Assembly (NCBI RefSeq): GCF_002095395.1
Contig: NZ_MJEI01000076.1
Span: 1-64,000, forward strand
Source: Williamsia sp. 1135
GTDB lineage: Bacteria > Actinomycetota > Actinomycetes > Mycobacteriales > Mycobacteriaceae
DNA: 64,000 nucleotides
Direction: 5' to 3'
Shown piece by piece: positions 45,775-56,367 of this stretch. The notes under the pieces were generated by a model that did no database searches, was not told the DNA's origin, and saw only the letters and a program-made list of their open reading frames with translations. Numbering within the stretch: the first letter of the stretch is position 1; each line of letters begins with the position of its first letter. The translations under genes and the position numbers were made by a program.

Positions 45775-47913
45775 ATGACAGACATCCCCGAGGTGCCCGA
45801 TCTGCTGTCGTCTGCGGTCGAGGCGCTCGGTGGGGCCAGGCGCGACGGACAGTTGAAGATGGCGTCGGCAGTCGCCCACTCCATCGACACGGGTGAGCAT
45901 CTGGCCGTCCAGGCCGGCACCGGCACCGGCAAATCCCTGGCGTACCTGGTGCCGTCGCTCCGTCATGCAGTGGACACCGGCAAGACGGTGGTGGTCTCCA
46001 CCGCCACCATCGCGCTACAGCGCCAGCTCGTAGAGCGCGACCTCCCCCGGACCGCCACGGCGCTCACCGGGCCGCTCGGCCGCGCACCCGAATTCGCGAT
46101 CCTGAAGGGTCGCGGAAACTACCTGTGCCTGAACAAGATTCACGCGGGCACCATCGAGGAACCGGATGGCGACCTGTTCGAGGCGATCGGCGGCGGAAAG
46201 GCCGACCCGTTCGCGGCTTCACGCCTCGGCCGGGAGGTCACCCGACTTCGCGAGTGGACGTCGGACACAGAGACCGGCGACCGCGACGATCTGACGCCCG
46301 GGGTGACCGACCGGTCGTGGCGCCAGGTCAGCGTCTCGGCACGCGAATGCCTCGGCGCCACCAACTGCTCCTACGGCGCGGATTGTTTTGCCGAGAAAGC
46401 CAAGGCCAAGGCAGGAAAGGCCGACGTCGTCGTCACCAACCACGCGCTGCTGGCCATCGACGCGATGAGTCCGGCAGCGATACTGCCCGAACACGACGTC
46501 GTCGTGGTCGACGAAGCCCACGAACTCGCCGACCGCATCACGTCGGTCGCGACCGCCGAGATCTCCGGTGCTTCTGTGGCCGGCGTGGCCAGACGGTGCG
46601 CAAGACTCGTCGACGACGAAGTCGCGGACGACATCTCAGGCAGCGGCGAACTCATCGAATCACTGCTCGAGGAAAATGCGCCGGGCCGCTGGACCGGGCT
46701 CCCCGACGGAGCGCCGCTCGCCCTCTCGTCGCTGCGTGACCGGCTGTGGCGAGCGCACACCGCGATCGGACCGGTGCGACGCAGTGGCGAGGTCGACCCC
46801 GAGGCAAACGCGGCCCGGTCGGCGGCGCTGACCAGCCTCGAGGAAATGCACGACACCGCGGTGCGCATCCTCGCCGCGTTCGACGACCCCGACGAGGCGA
46901 AGCGACCCGACGTGGTCTGGATCGGCGAAGACCTCGTCCGCGGCGACCGAAAGCGCGTGCTGCGGGTCGCGCCGTTGTCGGTCGGCGGACTGTTGCGGGC
47001 CTCGCTGTTCGCGCACGCGACGGTCATCTTGACCTCGGCGACGTTGACCGTCGGCGGATCGTTCGACGGCCTGGCCGCGAGCTGGGGACTGCCACCTCAT
47101 CGCCCCGGTACGTCGGATGCCACATCGGCAGACCACGACTCCAACCCGGAGACGGAGGCCACCAAGTCCGCACAGAGCATCACCGCGATCGGCAAACCCC
47201 CGCCGGCCGACGAAAAGAAGGTCACCTGGAACGGTCTCGACGTGGGTTCGCCCTTCGACCACCAGAAGGCAGCCATTCTCTATGTGGCCAAGCATCTGCC
47301 CGCGCCGGGCCGCGAGGGGATGTCGGCCCGCACTCTCGACGAGGTGGTCGAACTGATCACGGCCGCCGGTGGACGGACGCTGGGCCTGTTCTCGTCCATG
47401 CGGGCAGCGAAAGAGGCGGCCGAAGCGGTGCGTACGCGCATCGACCTGCCTGTCCTGTGCCAGGGTGACGGCGCCACGGGCGCCCTCGTGAAAGAGTTCG
47501 CCGCCGACGAGAAGACGTGCCTGTTCGGGACCCTGTCGCTGTGGCAGGGCGTCGACGTGCCCGGTCCGTCACTCAACCTCGTCCTGATCGACCGGATCCC
47601 CTTTCCCCGACCCGACGATCCGTTGCTGATGGCCCGGCAGCGAGCGGTCGCCGCACGCGGTGGCAACGGTTTCATGGCCATTGCGGCAGGCCATGCCGCA
47701 CTGCTCCTCGCGCAGGGCACGGGCCGTCTCCTACGCGGCACGTCGGACCGCGGAGTGATCGCGATACTCGATTCACGTTTGGCCACTGCTCGCTACGGGA
47801 ACTATCTGCTCGCGTCGCTGCCGCCCTTCTGGCGCACGACCGATGGCCAGTTGGTGCGCGGCGCGTTGTCCCGACTGCAGGGGACAAACACCACTGATGG
47901 CGACAGAGCCTGA
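45775..47913 (+). CDS. dinG: DinG-type ATP-dependent 5'-3' DNA helicase
   Basis: A 712-residue XPD/DinG SF2 helicase (Rv1329c). Walker A AGTGTGKS (Lys53), DEAH in VVVVDEAHELAD, and the late motif LLAQGTGRLLR are seen. Cys118, Cys192, Cys198 and Cys204 fit the 4Fe-4S cluster of the family. It probably resolves R-loops or replication blocks. The ATG lies 31 bases after pncA without an obvious promoter, so it may be read from the pncB promoter. Confidence 0.95.
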   Translation: MTDIPEVPDLLSSAVEALGGARRDGQLKMASAVAHSIDTGEHLAVQAGTGTGKSLAYLVPSLRHAVDTGKTVVVSTATIALQRQLVERDLPRTATALTGPLGRAPEFAILKGRGNYLCLNKIHAGTIEEPDGDLFEAIGGGKADPFAASRLGREVTRLREWTSDTETGDRDDLTPGVTDRSWRQVSVSARECLGATNCSYGADCFAEKAKAKAGKADVVVTNHALLAIDAMSPAAILPEHDVVVVDEAHELADRITSVATAEISGASVAGVARRCARLVDDEVADDISGSGELIESLLEENAPGRWTGLPDGAPLALSSLRDRLWRAHTAIGPVRRSGEVDPEANAARSAALTSLEEMHDTAVRILAAFDDPDEAKRPDVVWIGEDLVRGDRKRVLRVAPLSVGGLLRASLFAHATVILTSATLTVGGSFDGLAASWGLPPHRPGTSDATSADHDSNPETEATKSAQSITAIGKPPPADEKKVTWNGLDVGSPFDHQKAAILYVAKHLPAPGREGMSARTLDEVVELITAAGGRTLGLFSSMRAAKEAAEAVRTRIDLPVLCQGDGATGALVKEFAADEKTCLFGTLSLWQGVDVPGPSLNLVLIDRIPFPRPDDPLLMARQRAVAARGGNGFMAIAAGHAALLLAQGTGRLLRGTSDRGVIAILDSRLATARYGNYLLASLPPFWRTTDGQLVRGALSRLQGTNTTDGDRA

Positions 47914-47989
47914 GCCGGATACCTCGATGTCGCCTACGGTGGTGAACAGCACGACGACTTGAGCAACGCTGGCAACAACACTGTGAGAG

Positions 47990-50008
47990 GTGGCCGACAA
48001 GGTGATTGGGCGCATCGGGATCGATGACATAGCCCCAGTGGTTTCTTCGGGTCAGTTCGCCGCGAAAGCGGTTGTCGGAGAGATCTTTCCAGTCAGTGCA
48101 ACCGTATGGCGCGAGGGCCACGACGCGGTGGCCGCCACCCTGCACGTCGAGGGTCCGACTCGCGCGGGTGCGCTGGACGTCCGAATGTCGCCGGGTGCGG
48201 AACCCGACACGTTCAACGCTTTCTTCAGCCCCGACGCGACCGGCTACTGGTCCTATCGCATCGACGCGTGGAGCGATCCCTTCAGCACCTGGCGCGATGC
48301 GATGGACAAGAAGCTCGCTGCCGGCCAGGGAAGCGCGGAGCTCGCGAACGACATCGAACGGGGTGCACGGCTGCTCGATCGCGCCCTCGAGCTCACGCCC
48401 CCGACAGATCGTGACTCTCTGACGAACGCGGCCAAAGCGCTGCGCGACTCGCATCTGGCACTACCGGACCGCGTGGGACCCGCATTGTCGGCGCAGACAG
48501 CTCACTTGCTGACCACCTATCCGGTCCGCGAACTCGTGACCAAGAGTCGTACGCATCGTGTGTGGGTCGACCGCACCCGGGCCCTGTTCGGGTCGTGGTA
48601 CGAGCTGTTCCCACGCTCCACCGGTGGTTGGGACAACGAGGGACACCCGGTACACGGGACGTTCCTGACCGCTGCAGAAGATCTCCCGCGGATCGCTGAC
48701 ATGGGCTTCGACGTCGTGTACCTCCCGCCGATCCACCCGATCGGCGAAGTCAACCGCAAGGGGCCCAACAACTCGGTGACCGCGGGCCCGGACGACGTCG
48801 GTTCACCGTGGGCCATCGGGTCCAAGGACGGTGGGCACGATGCGATCCATCCTCTCCTCGGTTCTTTCGAGGACTTCGAGTACTTCCGGCATCGCACCGA
48901 AGAGCTGGGCATGGAGGTCGCACTCGACCTCGCACTCCAGTGCGCACCAGATCACCCGTGGACCACCGAACATCCGGACTGGTTCACCGCCGAACCCGAT
49001 GGCAGCATCCGGTACGCCGAGAATCCGCCGAAGAAGTACCAGGACATCTACCCCCTCAACTTCGACGATGACCGCAACGGCATCTTCCGGGGTGTCCTCA
49101 AGGTGGTCCTCGGCTGGGTTGCCAGGGGTGTCAAGATCTTTCGGGTCGACAACCCACACACAAAGCCACCGGACTTCTGGGAGTGGCTCATCGTGGAGGT
49201 CAAGAAACGCGATCCCGACGTGTTGTTCCTGGCTGAGGCGTTCACCCGCCCGGCACGCCTGTACGGACTGGGCAAGCTCGGTTTCACGCAGTCCTACACG
49301 TACTTCACCTGGCGTACCGCGAAGTGGGAGATCACCGAGTTCGGGAACGAGATCGCGGGTAACGCCGATATCGCCAGGCCGAACCTGTTCGTGAACACAC
49401 CGGACATCCTGCATGAATCGCTGCAGCACGGCGGTCCGGGGATGTTCGCGCTGCGCGCGGCGTTGGCCGCGACCCTGTCTCCCACGTGGGGCGTGTACAG
49501 CGGGTATGAGCTGTACGAACACCACGCAGTCCGGGAAGGCAGCGAGGAGTACCTCGACTCCGAGAAGTACGAGCTGCGTCCCCGCGATTACAAGGGGGCA
49601 TCGAGCCGGGGCGAGTCACTCGAGGGCTGGATCCGGTCGCTGAACGAGATCCGGCGACGACATCCCGCTCTGCAGCAGCTGCGATACCTGAAGTTCCACC
49701 ACGTGGACAACGATGCGTTGATCGCGTATTCCAAGTTCGACCCGAAAACCGGGGATACCGTGGTGGTCGTGGTGAACATCAACCCGTACGGCGCGGAAGA
49801 ATCCACGCTGTGGCTGGACATGCCGTCCATCGGATACGACTGGCAGGACCGGTTCAGTGGGGTGGACGAGGTCAGCGGTGAGAGTTTCCACTGGGGTCAG
49901 GCCAACTTCGTCCGACTCGAACCCTGGCGATCGGTGGCCCACATCGTCGCGCTGCCCCCCATGCCCGAAGCCGCCCGCCGCAACCTCGCGTTCAGGACAC
50001 CCTCATGA
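47990..50008 (+). CDS. glgE: alpha-1,4-glucan:maltose-1-phosphate maltosyltransferase
   Basis: A 672-residue GH13_3 enzyme that extends alpha-glucans from maltose 1-phosphate. An N-terminal beta-sandwich and a helical insert (about 1-190) precede the TIM barrel, with VDNPHTKP (nucleophile Asp387) and LAEAFT (acid Glu416), a spacing of 29 as in characterised Glg[20 protein letters not shown] and [18 protein letters not shown] are signatures. GTG 47990 has a GAGAG upstream; the protein is slightly shorter than Rv1327c. It overlaps glgB by four bases. Confidence 0.96.
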   Translation: MADKVIGRIGIDDIAPVVSSGQFAAKAVVGEIFPVSATVWREGHDAVAATLHVEGPTRAGALDVRMSPGAEPDTFNAFFSPDATGYWSYRIDAWSDPFSTWRDAMDKKLAAGQGSAELANDIERGARLLDRALELTPPTDRDSLTNAAKALRDSHLALPDRVGPALSAQTAHLLTTYPVRELVTKSRTHRVWVDRTRALFGSWYELFPRSTGGWDNEGHPVHGTFLTAAEDLPRIADMGFDVVYLPPIHPIGEVNRKGPNNSVTAGPDDVGSPWAIGSKDGGHDAIHPLLGSFEDFEYFRHRTEELGMEVALDLALQCAPDHPWTTEHPDWFTAEPDGSIRYAENPPKKYQDIYPLNFDDDRNGIFRGVLKVVLGWVARGVKIFRVDNPHTKPPDFWEWLIVEVKKRDPDVLFLAEAFTRPARLYGLGKLGFTQSYTYFTWRTAKWEITEFGNEIAGNADIARPNLFVNTPDILHESLQHGGPGMFALRAALAATLSPTWGVYSGYELYEHHAVREGSEEYLDSEKYELRPRDYKGASSRGESLEGWIRSLNEIRRRHPALQQLRYLKFHHVDNDALIAYSKFDPKTGDTVVVVVNINPYGAEESTLWLDMPSIGYDWQDRFSGVDEVSGESFHWGQANFVRLEPWRSVAHIVALPPMPEAARRNLAFRTPS

Positions 50009-52221
50009 CAACATCATCTGACGCTGTACCCGACGCATTGCTACCCGCAGCAGACCTCGACCGGCTGCTCGCAGGCAGCCATCACAATCCGCACGGCGTC
50101 CTCGGCGCCCATCCGGTGGGTGACCACACCGTACTGCGCACCCTCAAACCGGATGCGAGCGCGGTGAGCGCGATCATCGGCGGAGTCGAGTACCCACTGA
50201 CACAACAGGATTCCGTGCTGTGGGTCGCAGCGGTGCCGTTCACCGACCTGATCGACTACCGCTATCGGGTCACCTATCCGAACGCCGATGACGGCGGCTC
50301 CGACCGCGAGTTCATCGTCGCCGACGGCTACCGGTTCCTCCCCAGCCTCGGCGAGCTGGACATCCACCTGTTCACCGAGGGCCGTCACGAACGGCTGTGG
50401 GAGATCCTCGGCCCGCAGGCGCGGGTCTACACGACCGCCGACGGCGAGGTCGGCGGCACCAGTTTCGCCGTGTGGGCGCCCAACGCCCAGGGCGTCACGC
50501 TCATCGGCAGTTTCGACGGCTGGCGCGGACACACCGCACCCATGCGTTCGCTGGGATCGAGCGGCGTGTGGGAGGTGTTCGTGCCCGATGTCGGCCCCGG
50601 GACCACCTACAAGTTCCGGATCACGGGTAACGACGGCATCGTGCGCGAGAAGGCCGACCCCATGGCACGCGCCACCGAGATCCCGCCGGCGACCGCGTCG
50701 GTGATCCCGGAGACGTCGTTCGAATGGACAGACGACGCGTGGATCGCAGACCGCGAGCAGATCGTGGCCACCGAGGAGGCGATGAGCGTCTACGAGGTCC
50801 ACCTCGGATCGTGGCGCCAGGGTCTGGACTATCGCGAACTGGCGCAGCAGCTCGGCGACTACGTCATTCAACTCGGTTTCACGCACGTGGAATTACTGCC
50901 GGTGTCGGAGCATCCCTTCGGCGGCTCATGGGGTTACCAGGTCACCTCGTACTACGCACCGACGTCACGGTTCGGAAGCCCCGACGACTTCCGCTACTTC
51001 GTCGATCATCTCCATTCCCTCGGAATCGGAATCCTCGTCGACTGGGTCCCTGCCCACTTCCCGAAGGATGCCTGGGCGTTGGCGCGGTTCGACGGGACCC
51101 CACTATACGAGCATGGCGACCCCCAGCGCGGCGAGCAACTGGACTGGGGCACTTACGTTTTCGATTTCGGCCGCAACGAGGTCCGCAACTTCCTTGTCGC
51201 CAACGCGCTCTACTGGTTCGATCAATTCCACATCGACGGACTTCGCGTCGACGCCGTGGCCTCCATGCTCTATCTCGACTACTCCCGACCCGAGGGGGGC
51301 TGGTCCCCCAACATCTACGGCGGGCGCGAGAATCTCGAGGCAGTTCAGTTCATCCAGGAGATGAATGCCACCGTGCACAAACACCATCCGGGTGTCGTGA
51401 CTGTCGCCGAAGAATCCACGTCCTGGCCCGGCGTGACGCGCACCACCAATCTCGGTGGTCTCGGTTTCAGCATGAAGTGGAACATGGGTTGGATGCACGA
51501 CACCCTCGGCTACCTCGGCCGTGACCAGATCCATCGGAGTTTCCACCACCACGAGATCACCTTCTCGCTGATGTACGCCTGGAGCGAGAACTTCGTCCTG
51601 CCGATCAGTCACGACGAGGTGGTGCACGGCAAGGGCACGTTGTGGTCACGGATGCCTGGCGATTCCCGCGCCAAGGCCGCGGGCGTTCGATCACTGCTCG
51701 CGTACATGTGGGCGCATCCCGGCAAGCAACTGCTGTTCATGGGCCAGGAGTTCGCGCAGACACCGGAGTGGTCGGAGAACCGCAGTTTGTCCTGGGATCA
51801 ACTCGAGGGCTGGGAAGGTGAATTGCACTCCGGGGTCCAGGCGCTGGTCACCGATCTCAACAGCGTCTATCGGGCCCACCCTGCGCTCTACAGCCAGGAC
51901 ATCACGCCCAACGGCTATTCATGGATCGACGCCAACGACACCGCGGGCAACATCATCAGTTTCCTGCGCTGGGGATCGGACGGTTCGGTGGTGGCATGTG
52001 TGTTCAACTTCTCTGGCACCACCCGCACCGAATATCGCGTGGGACTGCCGTCGGCAGGCACGTGGACCGAGATCCTCAACACCGACGCACCGGCATACAG
52101 CGGCAGCGGTGAGGGCAACCTCGGTCAGGTGATCGCAGCGGAAGAGGAGTGGCACGGACGTCCGGCCTGTGCCCGGTTGACCCTCCCGGCCAACGGGGCC
52201 ATCTGGCTCACCCCGGCCTGA
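50005..52221 (+). CDS. glgB: 1,4-alpha-glucan branching enzyme
   Basis: A 738-residue GH13_9 enzyme that adds alpha-1,6 branches to the glucan made by GlgE. Two N-terminal beta domains (N1 to about residue 105, CBM48 to about 220) precede the barrel. The nucleophile Asp416 lies in [11 protein letters not shown] and the acid Glu469 in [24 protein letters not shown] carries the later conserved His/Asp. Full length for the mycobacterial form (Rv1326c). ATGA overlap with glgE shows coupling. Confidence 0.97.
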   Translation: MTTSSDAVPDALLPAADLDRLLAGSHHNPHGVLGAHPVGDHTVLRTLKPDASAVSAIIGGVEYPLTQQDSVLWVAAVPFTDLIDYRYRVTYPNADDGGSDREFIVADGYRFLPSLGELDIHLFTEGRHERLWEILGPQARVYTTADGEVGGTSFAVWAPNAQGVTLIGSFDGWRGHTAPMRSLGSSGVWEVFVPDVGPGTTYKFRITGNDGIVREKADPMARATEIPPATASVIPETSFEWTDDAWIADREQIVATEEAMSVYEVHLGSWRQGLDYRELAQQLGDYVIQLGFTHVELLPVSEHPFGGSWGYQVTSYYAPTSRFGSPDDFRYFVDHLHSLGIGILVDWVPAHFPKDAWALARFDGTPLYEHGDPQRGEQLDWGTYVFDFGRNEVRNFLVANALYWFDQFHIDGLRVDAVASMLYLDYSRPEGGWSPNIYGGRENLEAVQFIQEMNATVHKHHPGVVTVAEESTSWPGVTRTTNLGGLGFSMKWNMGWMHDTLGYLGRDQIHRSFHHHEITFSLMYAWSENFVLPISHDEVVHGKGTLWSRMPGDSRAKAAGVRSLLAYMWAHPGKQLLFMGQEFAQTPEWSENRSLSWDQLEGWEGELHSGVQALVTDLNSVYRAHPALYSQDITPNGYSWIDANDTAGNIISFLRWGSDGSVVACVFNFSGTTRTEYRVGLPSAGTWTEILNTDAPAYSGSGEGNLGQVIAAEEEWHGRPACARLTLPANGAIWLTPA

Positions 52222-52236
52222 CGGCCGAGGCGCTTG

Positions 52237-53694
52237 ATGAAAACCGGTCGGGTACTGATCGGGCCGCTGTTGGGCGTCGTTCTGCTGGTGTTGGCTGCTT
52301 GCGCCTCCGACGATCGCCGCGAGCAGGTCAGCGGAGAGGCGGTGTCCGCCTTCAGCGATGCCTTCACCGTTGCCGGGATGCCGGTCACGACCGGGCCCAA
52401 TGGGCTGCGATCGGGCACCACCGGACCTGATCTGGACATTCGAGGGGGCACCGGCGACCAGATCGACGAACTCATGGCCGCTGCCTTGGCCGACCTGGAC
52501 ACGTACTGGAAAGAAGCCTTCGAACCCGCGTTCGGCCAGAGCTTCAAGACCGGCCTCAGCTTCGTCTCGTGGGATGCCGAAGCGTCCGAGTCACTGTCGG
52601 AGTCTTTCTGCGGGCAGTCCACTTTTCGTCAGGTCAACGCCGCGTTCTGCCCCGATCGCGTCGAAATCGGCTGGGACAGAGGCGTGCTGATGCCGGCGCT
52701 GCTCGAGGAATTCGGCCCGATGGCCCCGGTTACCGTGATCGCGCACGAGTACGGTCACTACATCCAGATGATCGGCGGCTTCGACAAGTCCGCCTCACCG
52801 ATCGTCAGCGAGCAACAGGCCGACTGCCTGTCGGGTACCTTCATCCGCTGGCTCGCCGAGGGCCACGGCAAGTATCTCGAGATCAACACCGGGGACGGGT
52901 TGAACACCGCCATCGCCGCGCTCATCTCCGCACGGGACGGTCGTCGCGGCCAATCAGATCACGGCACCGCCTTCGAGCGTGCCGATGCCTTCGAGACGGG
53001 ATTCAGCTCCGGGGCCGCCTTCTGCGGCGCGATAGGCCAGCTCTATGTCGACGGAAAGCGTGATCAGATGCCCCCACGATTCGACAACACCGGGTCGATC
53101 GACTCCTCGCCGTTCAGCGAGGCCGGTTTGGAGTCTGTGGTGACGTCGGTAGAGAGCTTCTTCGACCTCTCCGAGGCGGTTCGGCCGGTGGTCGAGCGCA
53201 CGGCACTCGACGGCTCATGCGCAGACGTCGATCTGGCCGAGGTCGCGCAGGCTCCGGTCGCCTTCTGCCCGAGCACCAACACGGTGTCGATGGATCCCGA
53301 TCAGCTCGCGCTGATCGCCACGAACGGCACGAACGGCACGAACGGGCCGGCTGGGTTGCCCAGCTTCATCGGCGGCGATTTCAGCGCCTATTCGCTGGTG
53401 GCTTCGCGGTATTCGGTCGCTGCGCAGAGCGCCCGCGGGCAGGTGATCGACGAGCCGGTCACCGCGGCGAGGGCGGCGTGCGACACCGGCCGCTGGGCCC
53501 GTTCCGCTGCCGATTCCGGCGCGTTCACGTTGCGTGGCGGTGACCTCGACGAGCTGGTGTCAGGGCTCCTGGTCAGCGGCGCGGTGGCGAGCGACGTCGC
53601 CGGCCGCGCATTGCCCAGCGGATTCGCGCGGATCGACGCCTTCACAGCCGGGTACTTCGACCCGGAGAACGGCTGCTCGCGCTACGACCCCTGA
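52237..53694 (+). CDS. YpfJ-type zinc metallopeptidase lipoprotein
   Basis: A 485-residue exported lipoprotein: MKTGRVLIGPLLGVVLLVLAAC has a clear signal core and lipobox (LAAC). The metallopeptidase motif VIAHEYGHYIQ (HExxH) and a downstream Glu in SEQQADCLSG fit the neutral zinc metallopeptidase (PF04228-like) family. Six or more Cys suggest disulfides. A short tandem repeat encodes TNGTNGTNG between the peptidase and C-terminal parts. The ATG at 52237 begins 15 bases after the glgB stop; a TTG one codon earlier is less likely. Substrate unknown. Confidence 0.88.
   Translation: MKTGRVLIGPLLGVVLLVLAACASDDRREQVSGEAVSAFSDAFTVAGMPVTTGPNGLRSGTTGPDLDIRGGTGDQIDELMAAALADLDTYWKEAFEPAFGQSFKTGLSFVSWDAEASESLSESFCGQSTFRQVNAAFCPDRVEIGWDRGVLMPALLEEFGPMAPVTVIAHEYGHYIQMIGGFDKSASPIVSEQQADCLSGTFIRWLAEGHGKYLEINTGDGLNTAIAALISARDGRRGQSDHGTAFERADAFETGFSSGAAFCGAIGQLYVDGKRDQMPPRFDNTGSIDSSPFSEAGLESVVTSVESFFDLSEAVRPVVERTALDGSCADVDLAEVAQAPVAFCPSTNTVSMDPDQLALIATNGTNGTNGPAGLPSFIGGDFSAYSLVASRYSVAAQSARGQVIDEPVTAARAACDTGRWARSAADSGAFTLRGGDLDELVSGLLVSGAVASDVAGRALPSGFARIDAFTAGYFDPENGCSRYDP
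53320..53346 (+). repeat. three tandem 9-bp units in metallopeptidase gene
   Basis: ACGAACGGC repeated three times (the last ends in G) encodes Thr-Asn-Gly repeats in a linker; the unit length keeps the frame, so copy number could vary without breaking the gene. Confidence 0.85.
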
Positions 53695-53723
53695 TTTAGC
53701 GCGACATCGCCGGGCAACGATGC

Positions 53724-54707
53724 TCAGTACAGCGCTGTTGCCAGTTTGCGCCGGGCCGCGACCACGAACGTCTCGGCCGGATCGAAGAGTTCGAACAGCT
53801 CCAGCAGTCTGGTCCTGGCTGCGGTCCGCTCGTCGCCTGCGGTTCGTGAGATCACCTTGATGATGCGATCGAACGCGGCTTCGGGCTGCTGGTTGAGCAA
53901 CTCGAGGTCGGCCGCCGCCAACTGGGCCGGAACATCGTCCGGTGCCGCGTCGGCGAGGGTTGCGGCATCGTGCTTCTGGGCCCGGGCGACGAACTCGAGG
54001 TTGCGCACCAGCGAAGCGGCTTCGACGTTCCCCGGTTCGGCCGCAGCGATTTCCTTGTAATCGGCAAGGGCGCCGTCGATGTCGCCGTCGTTGAGCTTGG
54101 TCTCCGCGGCGATCATGCGCGGGTCCTCGGGCTCCGGTTCAGGTTCGGCGCCATCCGCAGCCGGCGCACCGGTCAGCTCTGCTCCGTGTTTGGCCAGGAT
54201 GTCATCGATCCAGCCCTGGATCTGCCCCGCAGGTTGGACCCCCGCGAACGCCGACACCGGCTGCCCGGCGACGATCGCGACCACGGTCGGAATCGACTGC
54301 ACTCCGAACAACTGCGCGATCCGCGGGTTGGCATCGACATCCACCTTCGCCAGCACCCACGTGCCACCGGACTGCGCAGCCAGCGCCTCCAGGGTCGGAG
54401 AGAGCTGTTTGCACGGCTCGCACCAGGTCGCCCACAGATCGACGAGCACCAGGACCTGTTCGGAACGGGCCACGACGTCGGCTTCGAAGTCGGCCTCGGT
54501 CACGTCGTACACCGTGGGGAAGGCGCCGCCCGCCGGCGGTGCCGGGGCGCGGCCGGCGGGAGGCGCCGGCGCCGCGGGACGATTCGCCTGCGCGCGCCCG
54601 GCATCGGCACGCTCCTTCAACACCGAGAGGTCAACTGCACCGGACATCGCGGCGGCTGCTCTCACTGCGGAGGCGGAAGCGGGATTACGTTGTTGCGGTC
54701 TGCTCAC
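53724..54707 (-). CDS. thioredoxin-domain protein with TPR-like tail (CnoX-like)
   Basis: A 327-residue protein similar to Rv1324. The N-terminal 70 residues are Ala/Pro-rich; then comes a thioredoxin fold with ATWCEPCKQLSP as redox site and QSIPTVVAIVAGQ as the cis-Pro loop. The C-terminal third (EDPRMIAAETKLNDGDIDGALADYKEI... and RTRLLELFELFDP) is helical with TPR-like repeats, the CnoX/YbbN layout, linked to chaperone-type protection in other bacteria. The frame is open well upstream; GTG 54707 starts before the family region. It converges with the metallopeptidase gene, 29 bases apart. Confidence 0.88.
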   Translation of the reverse strand: MSRPQQRNPASASAVRAAAAMSGAVDLSVLKERADAGRAQANRPAAPAPPAGRAPAPPAGGAFPTVYDVTEADFEADVVARSEQVLVLVDLWATWCEPCKQLSPTLEALAAQSGGTWVLAKVDVDANPRIAQLFGVQSIPTVVAIVAGQPVSAFAGVQPAGQIQGWIDDILAKHGAELTGAPAADGAEPEPEPEDPRMIAAETKLNDGDIDGALADYKEIAAAEPGNVEAASLVRNLEFVARAQKHDAATLADAAPDDVPAQLAAADLELLNQQPEAAFDRIIKVISRTAGDERTAARTRLLELFELFDPAETFVVAARRKLATALY

Positions 54708-54805
54708 CAGTCCAGTTTGGCACGACCGCGAAGCGATGTGTGCTGTGGTCTTCCGGCGTTCGCCAGAAGCTGACAGCGCTCGAGTCCGACGTAGGGGTTG
54801 TCGGG

Positions 54806-55975
54806 TCAGTGGGACGCGGTGCGCACTGGATCGGTCGTGGTGGCGCGCGGCCGCACGATGGGCGCGGCCACCGCGGCGAACAGCATTCCCGCGGCCGCGA
54901 TCCACAGCGCAGACCCGAGAGACCACCAATGACTGACCGGGCCGATCACGGCCGGGCCGGACAACATCCCGACATACCCGAAGCCCACCACCAGCGAGAT
55001 GGTCTGACCGCTCGATCGCGTCGAGAGATTTCCTGCAGCGGTTAACAATTGCGGCACTCCCCCGGCCACGCCGAGGCCGAAGATCGCCCAACCGACGACA
55101 CTCAGCAGCGGCGTCGGAGAGCAGATGACGACGGCGATCCCGGCGACCGCGACCAGCGACCCCACCCGGACCACCGCCACGGGACCCAGCCTCGCGCTCA
55201 CGGCGTCCGCCGAAAATCTCGCGATCACCATCGTCGCGCTGAACGCTCCGAACGCGACGGCGCCCATCGCTTCGGGCTGGTCGAAACGCTCGACGAGGTG
55301 CAGAGCACTCCAGTCATAGGCAGTGCCCTCGGCGAGCATCACGCTGAAAGCGACCGCGGCCAGCAGTGCGATCCGCCCCCACGGTTTACGCTCCGGTCCA
55401 TCCGCGACGATCTCTGCATCCGACCGCCCATCACCCGGACGTCCGGCGAGTAGGGACCCTGCCAGCAGCAGTGTCGCCGCAACACCCAGCACGCAACAAA
55501 CGAGCAAGGTCGCAGGCAGTGGGACGTCGGTCGCCACCGTGGCCGCCACGACACCCGATCCGATCAGGCCTCCGACGGAGAAGAATCCGTGGAACGACGA
55601 CATGATCGGGCGGCCGTACTCGCGTTCGGTGAGGACCGCCTGCGAGTTCATGCAGACGTCGAGCGCGCCGTTACAGAAACCGAACGCCACCAGGGCCAGC
55701 GCGAGTGAGGTGGTCCCGGTGGCCAGCCCGGGCAGCACGATGGCGCCGGACAGTGCGATCGCGCTGAAGACGGTGGGATACCGGGACCCGTAGCGATCGG
55801 TCAGCGGTCCCATCACCTGCATACCGATGAACGCGGATCCACCCAGGGCGAGCAACAGGCCACCGAGGGTGGCATGGTCGACGCCGGTCCGCGACTGCAC
55901 AACCGGAATGTGAGCCACCCACATCGCTGCGAGCAGGCCGTTGAGGGCAAAGATCCCGGACACCGCCACCCGCAC
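54806..55975 (-). CDS. major facilitator superfamily transporter
   Basis: About 389 residues with some twelve hydrophobic helices. The loop DRYGSRYPTVF after helix 2 is an MFS motif A relative, and the N-terminal half has FALNGLLAAMWVAHIP and FGFCNGALDVCMNSQAV. It resembles FucP/YbjJ-like MFS proteins, but no substrate can be named. The start is uncertain: GTG 55975 gives a typical N terminus, while a CTG overlapping the stop of the DUF3817 gene (CTGA) would add 14 residues. It is the last gene of a thiolase-DUF3817-MFS run. Confidence 0.82.
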   Translation of the reverse strand: MRVAVSGIFALNGLLAAMWVAHIPVVQSRTGVDHATLGGLLLALGGSAFIGMQVMGPLTDRYGSRYPTVFSAIALSGAIVLPGLATGTTSLALALVAFGFCNGALDVCMNSQAVLTEREYGRPIMSSFHGFFSVGGLIGSGVVAATVATDVPLPATLLVCCVLGVAATLLLAGSLLAGRPGDGRSDAEIVADGPERKPWGRIALLAAVAFSVMLAEGTAYDWSALHLVERFDQPEAMGAVAFGAFSATMVIARFSADAVSARLGPVAVVRVGSLVAVAGIAVVICSPTPLLSVVGWAIFGLGVAGGVPQLLTAAGNLSTRSSGQTISLVVGFGYVGMLSGPAVIGPVSHWWSLGSALWIAAAGMLFAAVAAPIVRPRATTTDPVRTASH

Positions 55976-56013
55976 CCGTGGGTGCAGATGGGTGGCGGCG
56001 GCCGGGGACGTCG

Positions 56014-56367
56014 TCAGGAGGCGGCAGCCTTGGACGTGCGGCCTGCGTCGGTCAGATGCCCACTGCGCTGCGCCCACCACTCGAACACGAGGGTGCCGAA
56101 CGGCGGGATGCTGGCGGCCAACGCGACAGCGGTGATGGTGAGCATCTGCTTTGACGAGGTGGCATTCCACCGCAACCGGAGCGCGGTGTACACGGTCACG
56201 ACGAGATAGACGACGAACACGATGCCGTGCACCATGCCCGGCACGGCAACTGCCTCCTCATGGCCCAGCACCCACTTGAAGAACATTGCGATCAGTAGCG
56301 CCAGCCAGGTGATGGCCTCGGCGATCGCGACGATACGAAACAGCAGCGCTGTTGCCGACGCGCTCAT
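56014..56367 (-). CDS. DUF3817 membrane protein (second paralogue)
   Basis: A 117-residue membrane protein with the DUF3817 pattern: [39 protein letters not shown] and [19 protein letters not shown]. It is a paralogue of the protein at 35838-36197. The ATG overlaps the thiolase stop (ATGA), so it is coupled to that gene. The function is unknown. Confidence 0.88.
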   Translation of the reverse strand: MSASATALLFRIVAIAEAITWLALLIAMFFKWVLGHEEAVAVPGMVHGIVFVVYLVVTVYTALRLRWNATSSKQMLTITAVALAASIPPFGTLVFEWWAQRSGHLTDAGRTSKAAAS